Positions 14,307 through 23,347 of a DNA stretch of 36,212 nucleotides are shown here, piece after piece. Positions within the stretch are counted from its first letter, which is position 1, and the number at the start of each line of letters is the position of its first letter. The DNA is taken from IMG/VR virus record IMGVR_UViG_3300035698_001164, positions 1 through 36,212 of that record; one strand, written 5' to 3'. The position numbers and the translations under genes are program-made. This DNA comes from a virus. The notes under the pieces are model-generated. The model searched no databases, was not told the origin of the DNA, and saw nothing but the letters and a program-made list of their open reading frames with translations.

Positions 14307-15053
14307 TTAGCACCAATGTTGATCTATTATATTATCTTTGACTTCGTGTGGGTTGGGATTTCCGTGAAATACTAGTATGCTTGCACCTGGTGGTATCACA
14401 CTATCAGCACCAGGGTCTTTGTGTTTTCTAAAACGGAAATCATATCCACCTTGTGCCACTTGCCAGCGGTAGCTAAGTATTCGATCTGTGCTATAAAAAC
14501 TAACACATTCTTTTACTTTTTCATAGATATAGTCTTGATCTCCGTGCCAAGGACATCTTGGGTTGTTTATTATTGATTTTACATCAAACTCTGTGTACAC
14601 TGTTTTATAGACTTCTGGATTAAACCACATTACACTGCTGTTGATTGAAAATTTATTTCTTTTCATTAAGTATTTAAAATCTCGTGCTGCCCAAAATCTG
14701 TTTGATGGTACCTGCCATAACCAATCAATATTGCCTACAATAACAGTGTCCAAATCAAAGTACAACATTGGACCTGTGTGATATACCGGATTAAACAATT
14801 GCACCTTGTACCACCAACTTTTCTTAGGTCCCCGAACACCGTCCCATTCTTCTAGTTCGTGCTTGATATAAGGCAGCGGAACATGTCGTGTGCTTTCTGT
14901 GTATATATGCATTCTAATCGTAGGAGTAAGATGTCGGCATAAACTTCGGTAAAGTTTGTCCACATACGCCCAGTCGTAGAGTGTGTCGTGTATCAAACAA
15001 GCACAGTCTATTACACCGTCTACTCCAGTAAGTCTTTTAATCTTTTTAGCCAT
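14307..15053 (-). CDS. glycosyltransferase, GT-A fold (GT8-like)
   Basis: 248 residues. The metal-binding DxD is D100-L-D102 in LYFDLDTVIVG, the GT8-type context, and HGNPNPHEV near the C-terminus can supply the late metal-binding His. It should transfer a sugar from a nucleotide-sugar. The acceptor is unknown. ATG with AGGG upstream. The start overlaps the end of the preceding polysaccharide gene by 34 bases. It is the last gene of the island. Confidence 0.82.
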   Translation of the reverse strand: MAKKIKRLTGVDGVIDCACLIHDTLYDWAYVDKLYRSLCRHLTPTIRMHIYTESTRHVPLPYIKHELEEWDGVRGPKKSWWYKVQLFNPVYHTGPMLYFDLDTVIVGNIDWLWQVPSNRFWAARDFKYLMKRNKFSINSSVMWFNPEVYKTVYTEFDVKSIINNPRCPWHGDQDYIYEKVKECVSFYSTDRILSYRWQVAQGGYDFRFRKHKDPGADSVIPPGASILVFHGNPNPHEVKDNIIDQHWC

Positions 15054-15886
15054 AAGCCCTGTTCTATTTCTTCCACAGTGTATTCAGTGTGGCATATTTC
15101 TACAAACCATTGTTCTCTGTCTACCGGTTTAGGGTTTTCAATATGTTCTAAGTGTGTACTAACTGGATATGCAAGACTGTTCGAATCAGTTAGCACATTT
15201 GCGCCGGCAATTGCTGCACTAATGCCAGGTCCGCTACAGTGATTCACTACTGCATGATATCCGTAGTCAATGTTGTATTTGTCATAGGTGTCATCTATTC
15301 TTATAGGTTGTTCCATCGTGCAATTAACAAAGTTTTCCAACATAAATCGATGCAGAGGAATAAATGCAGGACTGCGTGGATGCGGTCTAATTACTATTGG
15401 TCTGTCTGTGTACTTGCGTAGATCAGCAATACTATTCCTGGTCCATGTTACAAGATCAGGCATGTTTTTCCATTGCAAACTTTTACGATGTTGTAGTGCT
15501 AGTAATATACTGTCACTCTTGTGCGGCAACTTAGTTAATTCTAATCCCAGGGCAGCAGGCCTATCCCAGTCTAGGTTTTGCTGATGCCCGTAGTATCCTA
15601 TAGCATTGATATTGTTAACTGCTATCTTCCAGGTTACCTCACGATTGAGTGCCCCAACATCAATTACAATAACTGGCTTGTCTTGGTCATGATAGTGTTC
15701 GTACACACTTTGGTTCTTTGCCATCCGTCCGTTCCACAACACACTCCATATAACCACAGCATCACAATCTAAACTGTTTTCAACTGGTGTTATACCTGCT
15801 GATCTGCAACTGTCAAGGAATGCTTTCATCACAGGGAGACTGTTCTGAGCGCATTGGTCTAAATAATATGCTATGTTAATGATCAC
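15020..15886 (-). CDS. capsule-polysaccharide-type glycosyltransferase-like protein
   Basis: 288 residues from a GTG start. It contains PIVIRPHPRSPAF and a VVNHCSGPGISAAIAGANVL segment, then PVDREQWFVEICHTEYT. These match the RPHP and GxxxxEAxxxGxP-like C-terminal motifs of GT-B proteins such as KpsS/KpsC-like capsule enzymes. The same pattern is in the 17365-18300 gene and the C-terminal half of the 18297-19961 gene, so the three are related. The ribosome site is weak. It is divergent from the plus-strand glycosyltransferase, with 16 bases between the starts. Confidence 0.65.
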   Translation of the reverse strand: MIINIAYYLDQCAQNSLPVMKAFLDSCRSAGITPVENSLDCDAVVIWSVLWNGRMAKNQSVYEHYHDQDKPVIVIDVGALNREVTWKIAVNNINAIGYYGHQQNLDWDRPAALGLELTKLPHKSDSILLALQHRKSLQWKNMPDLVTWTRNSIADLRKYTDRPIVIRPHPRSPAFIPLHRFMLENFVNCTMEQPIRIDDTYDKYNIDYGYHAVVNHCSGPGISAAIAGANVLTDSNSLAYPVSTHLEHIENPKPVDREQWFVEICHTEYTVEEIEQGLWLKRLKDLLE

Positions 15887-15889
15887 GGT

Positions 15890-15897
15890 TATAAATA
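15890..15897 (+). promoter_or_regulatory. late-type promoter box TATAAATA
   Basis: Exact T4 late consensus only 5 bases before the ATG at 15903. With T4-like spacing the transcript would start at the A of that ATG, giving a leaderless mRNA. Confidence 0.5.
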
Positions 15898-15902
15898 CTC
15901 GT

Positions 15903-16733
15903 ATGAAACGTTATACAGTAGTTACCACATTTCATCAGGAGGGCTTGGAATTATACGGCCAACGGATGATTGAATCATTTGAACAGCATTGGCCCGACAG
16001 TGTTGATTTGATTGTTTATACAGAAAATTGCACACCAAAAATAACTAAGAAAAATGTACGTTGCATTGAGCTGCTTAGTGTTAGCAACGAGTGCAAAAGT
16101 TTTGTTGAACGGCATGCTAACAACCCCGAAGCACACGGCGGGTTAGGTCCTCACAACCAAGGCGAGTGGAGTGAACGTAAACATTTTAAATGGCAAGGTG
16201 TAAGATTTTGTTACAAAGTTTTTGCAGTGCACCACGCAGTAAACACTGTTGACAGCGATTGGATTATTTGGTTAGACGCAGACAGCCGAACCCATAGTCC
16301 ATTAAGTGTTGAATTTTTAGACAGTATTAGCCCAGATGATTTTATTGCAACGCACCTGGGGCGAACTGATAGATATCACAGCGAATGCGGATGGGTAGGG
16401 TACAATCGTCGGCACCCGCAGGGCATTGAGTTTATAAACGACTTTGCCGGGATGTACATCAATGACACTATGTTCAATGAACGTGAATGGCATGACAGTT
16501 ACTTGTTTGATGTGCAGAGAAAACATTACCGAGATAACAAAGGTGCAAGCTTTTATGATCTCAATCCCGAACCTGACACCAAAGGACTAGCAGGACACCC
16601 GTTTATTAACAGCAAGCTAGGAATGTATTTGGATCACATGAAAGGCAATCGCAAACAACGTGGACACAGTAAAGCAAAAGAAGTTAAACTGCACAGCGAC
16701 CATCCATATTGGAAGAAGATTTTAAATGTATGA
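15903..16733 (+). CDS. glycosyltransferase, GT-A fold
   Basis: 276 residues from the ATG at 15903; an in-frame ATG at 15873 also exists but would lie upstream of the TATAAATA box. The DxD is D125-A-D127 in WIIWLDADSRTH. Conserved-looking GWVGYNRRHPQG and DLNPEPDTKG follow. It likely transfers a sugar to a phage or host glycan. It is on the opposite strand from most of the island and overlaps the FkbM methyltransferase gene by 8 bases, forming a two-gene unit. Confidence 0.8.
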   Translation: MKRYTVVTTFHQEGLELYGQRMIESFEQHWPDSVDLIVYTENCTPKITKKNVRCIELLSVSNECKSFVERHANNPEAHGGLGPHNQGEWSERKHFKWQGVRFCYKVFAVHHAVNTVDSDWIIWLDADSRTHSPLSVEFLDSISPDDFIATHLGRTDRYHSECGWVGYNRRHPQGIEFINDFAGMYINDTMFNEREWHDSYLFDVQRKHYRDNKGASFYDLNPEPDTKGLAGHPFINSKLGMYLDHMKGNRKQRGHSKAKEVKLHSDHPYWKKILNV

Positions 16734-17376
16734 GAAACATGGCTGGTGGTTTCCAGCCCAAGACACACACTTTGTAGAAATGCTGGATAAGAATATAGAC
16801 AAAGGTTTTGAGCCAGTGTATCAAGAACCTGTGCGCCATAAAAGCTTGCGATATGTAAAGCAAAAAAGTGTTGCACTTGACATTGGGGCAAACATTGGCT
16901 TGTGGAGCAGGGACCTTGCACTGCATTTCACACAAGTTGTTGCATTTGAACCAGTAAGCGACTTTCGTGATTGTTTAGTTAAAAATGTTGCTAACAACAA
17001 TATAGACATTCGTCCTTATGCATTAGGGCCAGAAGACACAACCATTGACATGGTTGTTACCGAAGGTAACACCGGCCACAGTCATGTTGACAACAATACA
17101 ATCGGCAGCGGATCCATTGACATGCACAAGTTGGATAGTTTAGAATTTGATGCTGTTGATTATATTAAAATTGACTGCGAGGGCTATGAACTATCTATTC
17201 TACAAGGTGCAGAGCAAACTATTAAACAGCATCGTCCAGTAATTGTAGTTGAACAAAAACTACACAAGGACACAGGCATTACTAAAAACACACAGTATAG
17301 CAGCGTTGAATTGTTGAAAAGTTGGGGAATGATTCAACTAGCCACTGTGAGAAACGACTGTATACTAGGCTGGTAA
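16726..17376 (+). CDS. FkbM-family methyltransferase
   Basis: 216 residues. SAM-binding motif I is VALDIGANIGLW (49-60), followed by VVAFEPVSDF, and then the FkbM signature IKIDCEGYELSILQGAE. Such enzymes O-methylate sugars or other hydroxyls. Its pairing with a glycosyltransferase suggests that the added sugar is methylated. The start overlaps the previous gene (ATGTATGA). It converges on the minus-strand polysaccharide gene with a 12-base overlap. Confidence 0.88.
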   Translation: MYEKHGWWFPAQDTHFVEMLDKNIDKGFEPVYQEPVRHKSLRYVKQKSVALDIGANIGLWSRDLALHFTQVVAFEPVSDFRDCLVKNVANNNIDIRPYALGPEDTTIDMVVTEGNTGHSHVDNNTIGSGSIDMHKLDSLEFDAVDYIKIDCEGYELSILQGAEQTIKQHRPVIVVEQKLHKDTGITKNTQYSSVELLKSWGMIQLATVRNDCILGW

Positions 17377-18300
17377 GTGCGGTTCAAAGTGTCGATATAT
17401 TTCACCATTTCGACTTTGTGCAATAGTCCAATGTGCTTGACATAAATTATTCAACCACTGTTCTCTGTCTGGCATTCTAGGATTTCCAATATTCCTAGTA
17501 TTATGATTTGCAACGTCCCAAGTAACTGCGCTTTCTTCATTGATAAATGTCGGCACACCCTCTAACACACTCAATACACTGCTTGAACTGTTGTAAAACA
17601 CTGCGGCTTTTGCACCCTTAACATCCTGTTGAAGTGTGCGCTTGGTACTGTCAACGATTTCTACATTTAGATGATTGCCAATTAATGCAGCCCATGGTTT
17701 GTCCACAGTTCCTGGATGCGGACGTATTTTGATATTGGTACTAGTGCAACTGCGTATGAGTTTGAGTGTTTTTTCTATCCAAGCTATTTGATCAAAGCCT
17801 TTGGCATTCCAGCCGTTATCACGCTGCAAACACACCAAGATATGATCACCATAATTTTTCCATGGCTTTAATTCAAGTCCTAATGTATCACGCACCATAT
17901 GCCAATGATTGTGATTGCTAGCACTGTTAGCATATTCACCTTCGTTGTAAAACACACTGCCAAGACTGTAACGCAACCACATGTTTTCGTGTTCTTTGTG
18001 AAACTTAAAGCAACTTCCATCAATGCTCATAACTCTACCGCCAATTGCCTTTTGATGATTAATAATAGCTTCTCTATGATAAATGTGCGGACCACTATAG
18101 CTCATACCGACCCACCCAATGATTACTGCTAGTTTTGCACGATGTAATTGCCGATCACGCAAATTTTCATCAACTAACACACGGGCACCACATTGTCTTG
18201 CGCCGTCTGCAAATGCTCGCATGATCTGTACTTTAATATTATGATTGCGAATCTTTGGAAGACTGCTCAAGTACACAACAACATCATAATCCCACGTCAT
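17365..18300 (-). CDS. capsule-polysaccharide-type glycosyltransferase-like protein
   Basis: 311 residues from the ATG at 18300 (ATGA overlap with the previous stop). It contains NIKIRPHPGTVDKPW, then AVFYNSSSSVLSVLEGVPTF, then MPDREQWLNNLCQAHWT. The order RPHP, YNS...EGxPxF and DREQWxxxxCxxxxT is shared with the 15020-15886 protein. This suggests a GT-B, KpsS/KpsC-like sugar transferase. The acceptor is unknown. Confidence 0.65.
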   Translation of the reverse strand: MTWDYDVVVYLSSLPKIRNHNIKVQIMRAFADGARQCGARVLVDENLRDRQLHRAKLAVIIGWVGMSYSGPHIYHREAIINHQKAIGGRVMSIDGSCFKFHKEHENMWLRYSLGSVFYNEGEYANSASNHNHWHMVRDTLGLELKPWKNYGDHILVCLQRDNGWNAKGFDQIAWIEKTLKLIRSCTSTNIKIRPHPGTVDKPWAALIGNHLNVEIVDSTKRTLQQDVKGAKAAVFYNSSSSVLSVLEGVPTFINEESAVTWDVANHNTRNIGNPRMPDREQWLNNLCQAHWTIAQSRNGEIYRHFEPHLPA

Positions 18301-19961
18301 CTGCTGTAGTTCTCCTGCAAAATATGCCAAGCAGTGCCGTCTTGCATTTCTTTGGGGTTAAACTGATTGTATGCTAAGTTACAACAAAGATTTCTAACTT
18401 CAGAAATAGACGGCATATAAGGACTTGCAATTTTCTTTAAGTCTGTGTTAGCCAATGGCTGTGCTGCATTTGGTCCCATTGTGAACACAGGCTTTCCAAA
18501 TATCAATGCTTCTACCGCAGCAATACTGTTGTAAGTTACCAAACAGTGCACGTCTTGGGATAGTGCCATTTCCATTGTGTCCACATTAACTCGAGCATGT
18601 CGGCTTTGTTTTTCCCTGACTACAATAGGCCTGTCAGTGTGCTGTTTAATTTCATCGATTGTTGCTTCTAACCATTCTGCTAAATCCACATCCCAGTAAG
18701 ACAGTGCTTTTTGACTAGGAGGACACAACAAGATATTTCTCCCTGGGAGATGTCTGTTAATTGTAACACCTGTTTTGAGAAGTCTATCATCTCGGCACTG
18801 TTGGAACAATGGTGCACTGTATTGCAATGCATTTTTAGTAATTCGGTGATATTTTTTATGCTTGCCGTTGCCAAAATAGCCAGTGTCGATGTAGTAAAAA
18901 TCTCGCTCTTCTTCTATGCATCTATGTATTACTTTCTTTTTAGCAATACCTCTTACTACAACTGGTACTGACAAATCAGTTAATTCTACGTGCTTGCTTG
19001 CACCAAACACTCCGTTGGACCCTAATAAAAAACTCTCTACTATTACATCCAACTTCGATTCTCCTTTTGGTTGAGTAACGCCAGCGTTAACAATGCCCAT
19101 ACAGCCTGGGGTATTATGAGATCGTGTAATACGTTCAATGACGTCAATGACACTGTCTTCGCTAAATATACCAAAAGGATCGCAGCGTAGTTTTAATAAA
19201 TCTTTAATATCATTTCTAAGTTTTTCAGGAAGTGTTAAATCACTTGCACTGATTGTGGGATTTTTTAATGTTTCTAAATATTCGTCATAATAGGCATTCC
19301 ACACACTGGCATACGCACAATCTTTATAATTTTCAAACCATGGACCTCCTTCGGTGTAGTGCAAAAGTTTGGGGCGACCGTCACGAGGTTCTACATACCA
19401 GTCAGTTAACCAGTTCCATTCTGGGTTAACTGCGCCAATTTCTCTGTCGTTAAGCCAGCTAAATCTGTGCAAGTATGCACCTGTTATATCTGGGTCGTTG
19501 ACAACATCAACAGTTACTTGTTTATTACTTTTGTGTGCACAATTCCACACAACCATGCTGCTCCAGTTTTTACGTGGATAAACTGTTTGTTGCTGTCCGT
19601 CCATTTTTATACCTTCTTTAGGAGTATAGTTATGTTGAACACAAGTTACTGCTTTTTCAGGATTAACATCCTCAATGAGTTTAGCAATATCGTCTACTAG
19701 TATCATATCACTATCCATGAAGATAGCAGTACCTTGATAATTGTTAAGTGCTGGCACTAAAAAACGGGTGAATGTAAATTCTGTACTTGCAAGAGCATCA
19801 ACTTCGCGACTATAAAATCCACGCATGCGTAAATCGTCTTGTTTTAGAAATTGTATGTCCACCGGAATAGTTGCATGTTTTAATATGCTGTAACGACACA
19901 CATCTGCTGCAATAGGTTCGCGACTGTCCCATCCAATGTAAACTGTGAGAATATATTCCAT
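18297..19961 (-). CDS. two-domain glycosyltransferase: GT8-like + capsule-type
   Basis: 554 residues. The N-terminal GT-A domain (about 1-235) has D83-S-D85 in IFMDSDMILVDD and LLHYTEGGPW, the GT8-like late His region. The C-terminal part (about 290-554) carries RPIVVREKQSRHA, then YNSIAAVEALIFGKPVF starting at 477, matching the YNS...E...G.P.F motif of the single-domain neighbour. So a GT-A and a GT-B-like unit are fused. Two transfers by one chain are possible. TAATG overlap with the gene upstream and ATGA with the one downstream. Confidence 0.75.
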   Translation of the reverse strand: MEYILTVYIGWDSREPIAADVCRYSILKHATIPVDIQFLKQDDLRMRGFYSREVDALASTEFTFTRFLVPALNNYQGTAIFMDSDMILVDDIAKLIEDVNPEKAVTCVQHNYTPKEGIKMDGQQQTVYPRKNWSSMVVWNCAHKSNKQVTVDVVNDPDITGAYLHRFSWLNDREIGAVNPEWNWLTDWYVEPRDGRPKLLHYTEGGPWFENYKDCAYASVWNAYYDEYLETLKNPTISASDLTLPEKLRNDIKDLLKLRCDPFGIFSEDSVIDVIERITRSHNTPGCMGIVNAGVTQPKGESKLDVIVESFLLGSNGVFGASKHVELTDLSVPVVVRGIAKKKVIHRCIEEERDFYYIDTGYFGNGKHKKYHRITKNALQYSAPLFQQCRDDRLLKTGVTINRHLPGRNILLCPPSQKALSYWDVDLAEWLEATIDEIKQHTDRPIVVREKQSRHARVNVDTMEMALSQDVHCLVTYNSIAAVEALIFGKPVFTMGPNAAQPLANTDLKKIASPYMPSISEVRNLCCNLAYNQFNPKEMQDGTAWHILQENYSR

Positions 19962-20752
19962 TATTCAGCGTCCCACCGTGTAATGTCTTCTTCAGACATC
20001 AATTCGCTGTTACCTTTCCATACTTCAACAATGTGAGCAGGTTTGTCGCTGTCGTTGCACCCTTGATGCCATACTCCCTTAGGGATGTTTATAGGCTTGT
20101 CTGGAAAAAGGTCTATCGGTCCGGCTGACTCATCGGTTGGATCAATATCATAGCTAACAACTACATGTGCTGTGCCCGACACCAGGTTCCATGTTTCGCT
20201 GCGATGTTGGTGTTTTTGCATACTAAGTTTACTGTGTGGATTAATAACAAGTTCTTTAACTTGAAATCCATCGCCTTTGTATAGATTGCGATAATGCCCC
20301 CACGACCGGGTTATCTTAGGTGCAGCCCAATCTTTAAGTATCCAACTGCTTGAATTCTTTTTATCTTCACCGCCAACTCCGAACACAAACTCTATATCAC
20401 TTCTTTCACCGTATGCAGTATACTCTGGTGTAGTAGTGTTTGTTCTGTCGCCGCCGTTTGCAAACACAACTTTACAATTTCGTTGCTTGATTCGCAGTAC
20501 TTGTTTAATTGCAGCACAAGCAGTATTATCACTATCATCAAATTCAATAACGTCATCAACTACGCCTAGTTCTCTAATAATAGCAGCTCGTTCTTCAAAG
20601 GGCATAAACGGTCTATCTTTTTTACGGGTTAACCATTCATCAGAATTTATCCCAACAATCAAGCGATCACCTAATTCTTTTGCTGCTTTAAAATAGGCAA
20701 TGTGCCCACTATGCAATGGATCAAATCCACCTGTAACTAATACTACAATCAT
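19961..20752 (-). CDS. nucleotidylyltransferase-cupin fusion
   Basis: 263 residues from the ATG at 20752 (AAGGA upstream, ATGA overlap with the HAD stop). Residues 1-130 form a cytidylyltransferase-like domain with GGFDPLHSGH (8-17, HxGH motif) and GDRLIVGINSDEW, resembling the HldE C-terminal ADP-heptose synthase domain or TagD-type enzymes. Residues about 150-263 form a cupin like the ManC C-terminal mannose-6-phosphate isomerase domain: LSMQKHQHRSETWNLVSG and INIPKGVWHQ. An activating enzyme and a sugar isomerase-like cupin on one chain suggest synthesis of a nucleotide-sugar. Confidence 0.82.
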   Translation of the reverse strand: MIVVLVTGGFDPLHSGHIAYFKAAKELGDRLIVGINSDEWLTRKKDRPFMPFEERAAIIRELGVVDDVIEFDDSDNTACAAIKQVLRIKQRNCKVVFANGGDRTNTTTPEYTAYGERSDIEFVFGVGGEDKKNSSSWILKDWAAPKITRSWGHYRNLYKGDGFQVKELVINPHSKLSMQKHQHRSETWNLVSGTAHVVVSYDIDPTDESAGPIDLFPDKPINIPKGVWHQGCNDSDKPAHIVEVWKGNSELMSEEDITRWDAE

Positions 20753-21102
20753 AGTTGATATCCTTGATTTCTCTTTACGTTCCATGCAATTGCTGTTAAC
20801 AATCCCTCGGGTTTGTCGTCGTTAACAACAATGCGCTCGCCCATTGGCAAGTTAAACAGTATATGGTCATATCGTATTCCGCTTTCCTTGAGAAAAAGTA
20901 GAGTTGCATCTTTCCACTGATCCTCTCGAGCAGTTGTAATTACAATAGTATCATCCATTGGAATCATATCCCACAGTTCAACAACACCAGGCAGCAATGT
21001 ATCGTGCCCGTCGTCAAACAGCCCGTTGTGTTTAAATATAGTTCCATCCAGGTCAAAGAACCATGTGTGTTTTAAATTGTCACTAAGTTTAAATGGTATC
21101 AT
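20749..21102 (-). CDS. HAD-superfamily phosphatase, small
   Basis: 117 residues. HAD motif I is FFDLDGT (D17, D19), motif II-type VITTARE (Thr 56-57), and the motif IV region is NDDKPEG (94-100). It has almost no cap, like small capsule or sugar-phosphate phosphatases. Its place between a sugar-phosphate nucleotidyltransferase-kinase and a nucleotidylyltransferase suggests that it removes a phosphate from a sugar intermediate. GmhB-like activity in a heptose route is one option. ATGA junctions on both sides. Confidence 0.82.
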   Translation of the reverse strand: MIPFKLSDNLKHTWFFDLDGTIFKHNGLFDDGHDTLLPGVVELWDMIPMDDTIVITTAREDQWKDATLLFLKESGIRYDHILFNLPMGERIVVNDDKPEGLLTAIAWNVKRNQGYQL

Positions 21103-22625
21103 TGTATTTTTGTTAACCCTTTGTTTAGCCAGTACAACCCATAATAGAAACTACCAATTACACTGTCAATATCGTCTTTGGCATACCCACTAAGTGCTAG
21201 CCAAATTAACCCGTGCAGCAATTCAATTTTTGCTACACAATCAGGCAATAGTTCTTCAAAAACACCTTCTGCAACGCCAGCAGTAGGTGCAGCAGGCATA
21301 ATGATTTCACAAGTGCCATCGTCAATGTGCAGTTTGAACTTGCGGCGATTAAAGTTGTCATATCCTCCCGCAGCACTGTAGTACACTTTAGCAAAATCAT
21401 ACACCGGATCACCAAACACACCAGGTTCATCAAAGTAACCCCGAGGATCAATAAACCATGCTTTGAGATTGTTATCAATAATTATATTAGAAAAAGTTGG
21501 GTCTCCGTGTATAGGATTAAACCACACTGCTTGTAATGCCGCATTGATTTGCTCCCACAAGTGCAAATGTTCACTGTGAAATATATTGATACACTTCACA
21601 CCATTGACTGTAAAACTTGGTTTATCAAACCCAGGAATAATCTTACTAACGCTGTTTACCCTATTTTGTGTTTTTTCAATGTAAACACGTTTTATTTGAT
21701 CGTTGTTGGCAGGTTGTTGCCCTTTGCTGTGCAGGTCTTGCAGTGTGTATATAATGTCTGCTAGCATACTGCGCTGTTCTCTGTGCGTAAGGTCTTGTAT
21801 TTCCCACACATGCTGGCCCTTAACTCTGGACATCGTGAGATGCTGCGAGTCTGCACCCACGCTTGGTATTCTTTTAAAACCCAAATCACTAATTGCACTG
21901 TACCAAGCATGTTCTTGTTTTATCAAGTGTGCGTAATTTGAGTCAATTGCTTGTTTAACAACAACATCATCTTGGACATCAACTTGGTTAAAGAACCTAC
22001 AAAAACCTAGCTTGCTGTTGTTTGCTTCTATTGTGCCAAAATCGCCAAGTTCTTCTACTTGGTTTGTTGTTATAGTATCAAAGTCTACAACATTTTTACT
22101 AAACCATTTTACAAACTCGCCGCTAGCAGGCGGCTTTGGGATACTAGTCGGTCTGGTGAAATAAAATATACCCGGGACACCATTTGTTTCACTAGGCGAT
22201 TCAACTATTCCAGATGATTGCATGCTCCATCGACAAGTAAATGCATCAGTTAGGTACACAATAGGGCGGTCACAATGTATCGGAAAGTCTGGTAGATCAT
22301 TTATAATCAAGTCGCTCCAGACCAGCAACACTGATTCATCTTCGTGTACCATATCCAGTGCTTGATCAATGCCAGCACATGTGCCTTTTTCATTTGTATG
22401 AATTAGCTTGTATTCAACATCAGGGTGATCAACTTGTAAATAGTTTTCCAATTGGTCATACAAGTAATCACCAATAATAATAAAACGTGCGTCTGAGAAC
22501 TTATCAAACAAATGATACAACAGGGGTTTTCCATGCACACTGACCAAGCACTTGGGTTTGTTCCATGTGTGATGACGCAGTCTACTACCGCGTCCACCTG
22601 CTTGTACTATTACATTCAACGTCAT
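21099..22625 (-). CDS. NTP-transferase + APH/choline-kinase-like fusion
   Basis: 508 residues. The N-terminal nucleotidyltransferase (about 1-220) has VQAGGRGSRLRHHTWNKPK, the GGxGxR...KP signature of sugar-1-phosphate or phosphocholine nucleotidyltransferases, and LLVWSDLIIND with the metal Asp. The C-terminal part (about 230-508) is an aminoglycoside-phosphotransferase/choline-kinase fold: NPIHGDPTFSNIIID (catalytic HGD...N) and AWFIDPRG (metal Asp). One chain could phosphorylate and then activate a small alcohol or sugar, as in LicA/LicC-type pathways. ATGA overlaps both neighbours. Confidence 0.85.
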   Translation of the reverse strand: MTLNVIVQAGGRGSRLRHHTWNKPKCLVSVHGKPLLYHLFDKFSDARFIIIGDYLYDQLENYLQVDHPDVEYKLIHTNEKGTCAGIDQALDMVHEDESVLLVWSDLIINDLPDFPIHCDRPIVYLTDAFTCRWSMQSSGIVESPSETNGVPGIFYFTRPTSIPKPPASGEFVKWFSKNVVDFDTITTNQVEELGDFGTIEANNSKLGFCRFFNQVDVQDDVVVKQAIDSNYAHLIKQEHAWYSAISDLGFKRIPSVGADSQHLTMSRVKGQHVWEIQDLTHREQRSMLADIIYTLQDLHSKGQQPANNDQIKRVYIEKTQNRVNSVSKIIPGFDKPSFTVNGVKCINIFHSEHLHLWEQINAALQAVWFNPIHGDPTFSNIIIDNNLKAWFIDPRGYFDEPGVFGDPVYDFAKVYYSAAGGYDNFNRRKFKLHIDDGTCEIIMPAAPTAGVAEGVFEELLPDCVAKIELLHGLIWLALSGYAKDDIDSVIGSFYYGLYWLNKGLTKIQ

Positions 22626-23347
22626 ATGCTAACAATCCTGTCAGGTAACGGAATGTCCCATAGCATGCCTTTGTTCCAGTAGTACACTCCGTTGACCATG
22701 TCTGGATAATTGTTGTACACATGCTGAAAACTCATGCCACTGAACACAAAACTTTCCAGCTTCCACAGTTTTCTTTCTCGCATACAATGGAATGCAGCAT
22801 CAATGTTACGTGGAAACATGAAGTCACGCATTTCGTCGCCTGTAATTTGTGTTAACTCTGTCCAGTCTAGAGCACTGCGAAACAATGCTACACCAAAGGT
22901 CCAGCCTGCATTGTGTGTACTGTAAAAGTCTAAACTAAATCCATCTAACTTGTGCTCTACTAGATAGTTTTCAGCACTGTGAATTTTATCATTGAGTGCA
23001 TCCCACCTGTGCGTTAAAAACTGTGTGTCGTCTGCGTCAATCATCCAGAAGTTGTCACTGTTGTCTTTGCTTAATTCGAACCCTGTTAGGTTAGCAGTTG
23101 CCATATTACGCTTACGGGGTTTGAGTTCTTTAAGATAACTTACTAAACTTCTATTGCTAGTAACATATTGCGTAGCAGGATAGTCAATGAAGCAAGTGTC
23201 TAATATTTTAGGGCGGCCACCATCTTCTTCGGTTCTGTCACACAATATCCAAGTTGGATAGTCTTTAAACGTTTCTAGCCAAAAACGTAGGCAATGCATA
23301 CCATGCATGTCCATTCTGTCAATTTTTAAAAACACATTAGTTTTCAT
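22622..23347 (-). CDS. glycosyltransferase-like protein, GT-A
   Basis: 241 residues. FWMIDADDTQF carries the DxDD-type metal motif at D104-D107. The N-terminal MKTNVFLKIDRMD and central LVSYLKELKPRKR segments fit a compact GT-A fold. The donor and acceptor are unknown. The gene starts in an ATGA overlap with the upstream gene and ends in an ATGA overlap with the nucleotidyltransferase-kinase gene. Confidence 0.7.
   Translation of the reverse strand: MKTNVFLKIDRMDMHGMHCLRFWLETFKDYPTWILCDRTEEDGGRPKILDTCFIDYPATQYVTSNRSLVSYLKELKPRKRNMATANLTGFELSKDNSDNFWMIDADDTQFLTHRWDALNDKIHSAENYLVEHKLDGFSLDFYSTHNAGWTFGVALFRSALDWTELTQITGDEMRDFMFPRNIDAAFHCMRERKLWKLESFVFSGMSFQHVYNNYPDMVNGVYYWNKGMLWDIPLPDRIVSI

Noticed and set aside
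15873-15902. Earlier in-frame ATG for the plus-strand glycosyltransferase
   Set aside because: It would place the TATAAATA box inside the coding region and has no ribosome site; 15903 begins at the conserved-looking KRYTVVTTF.
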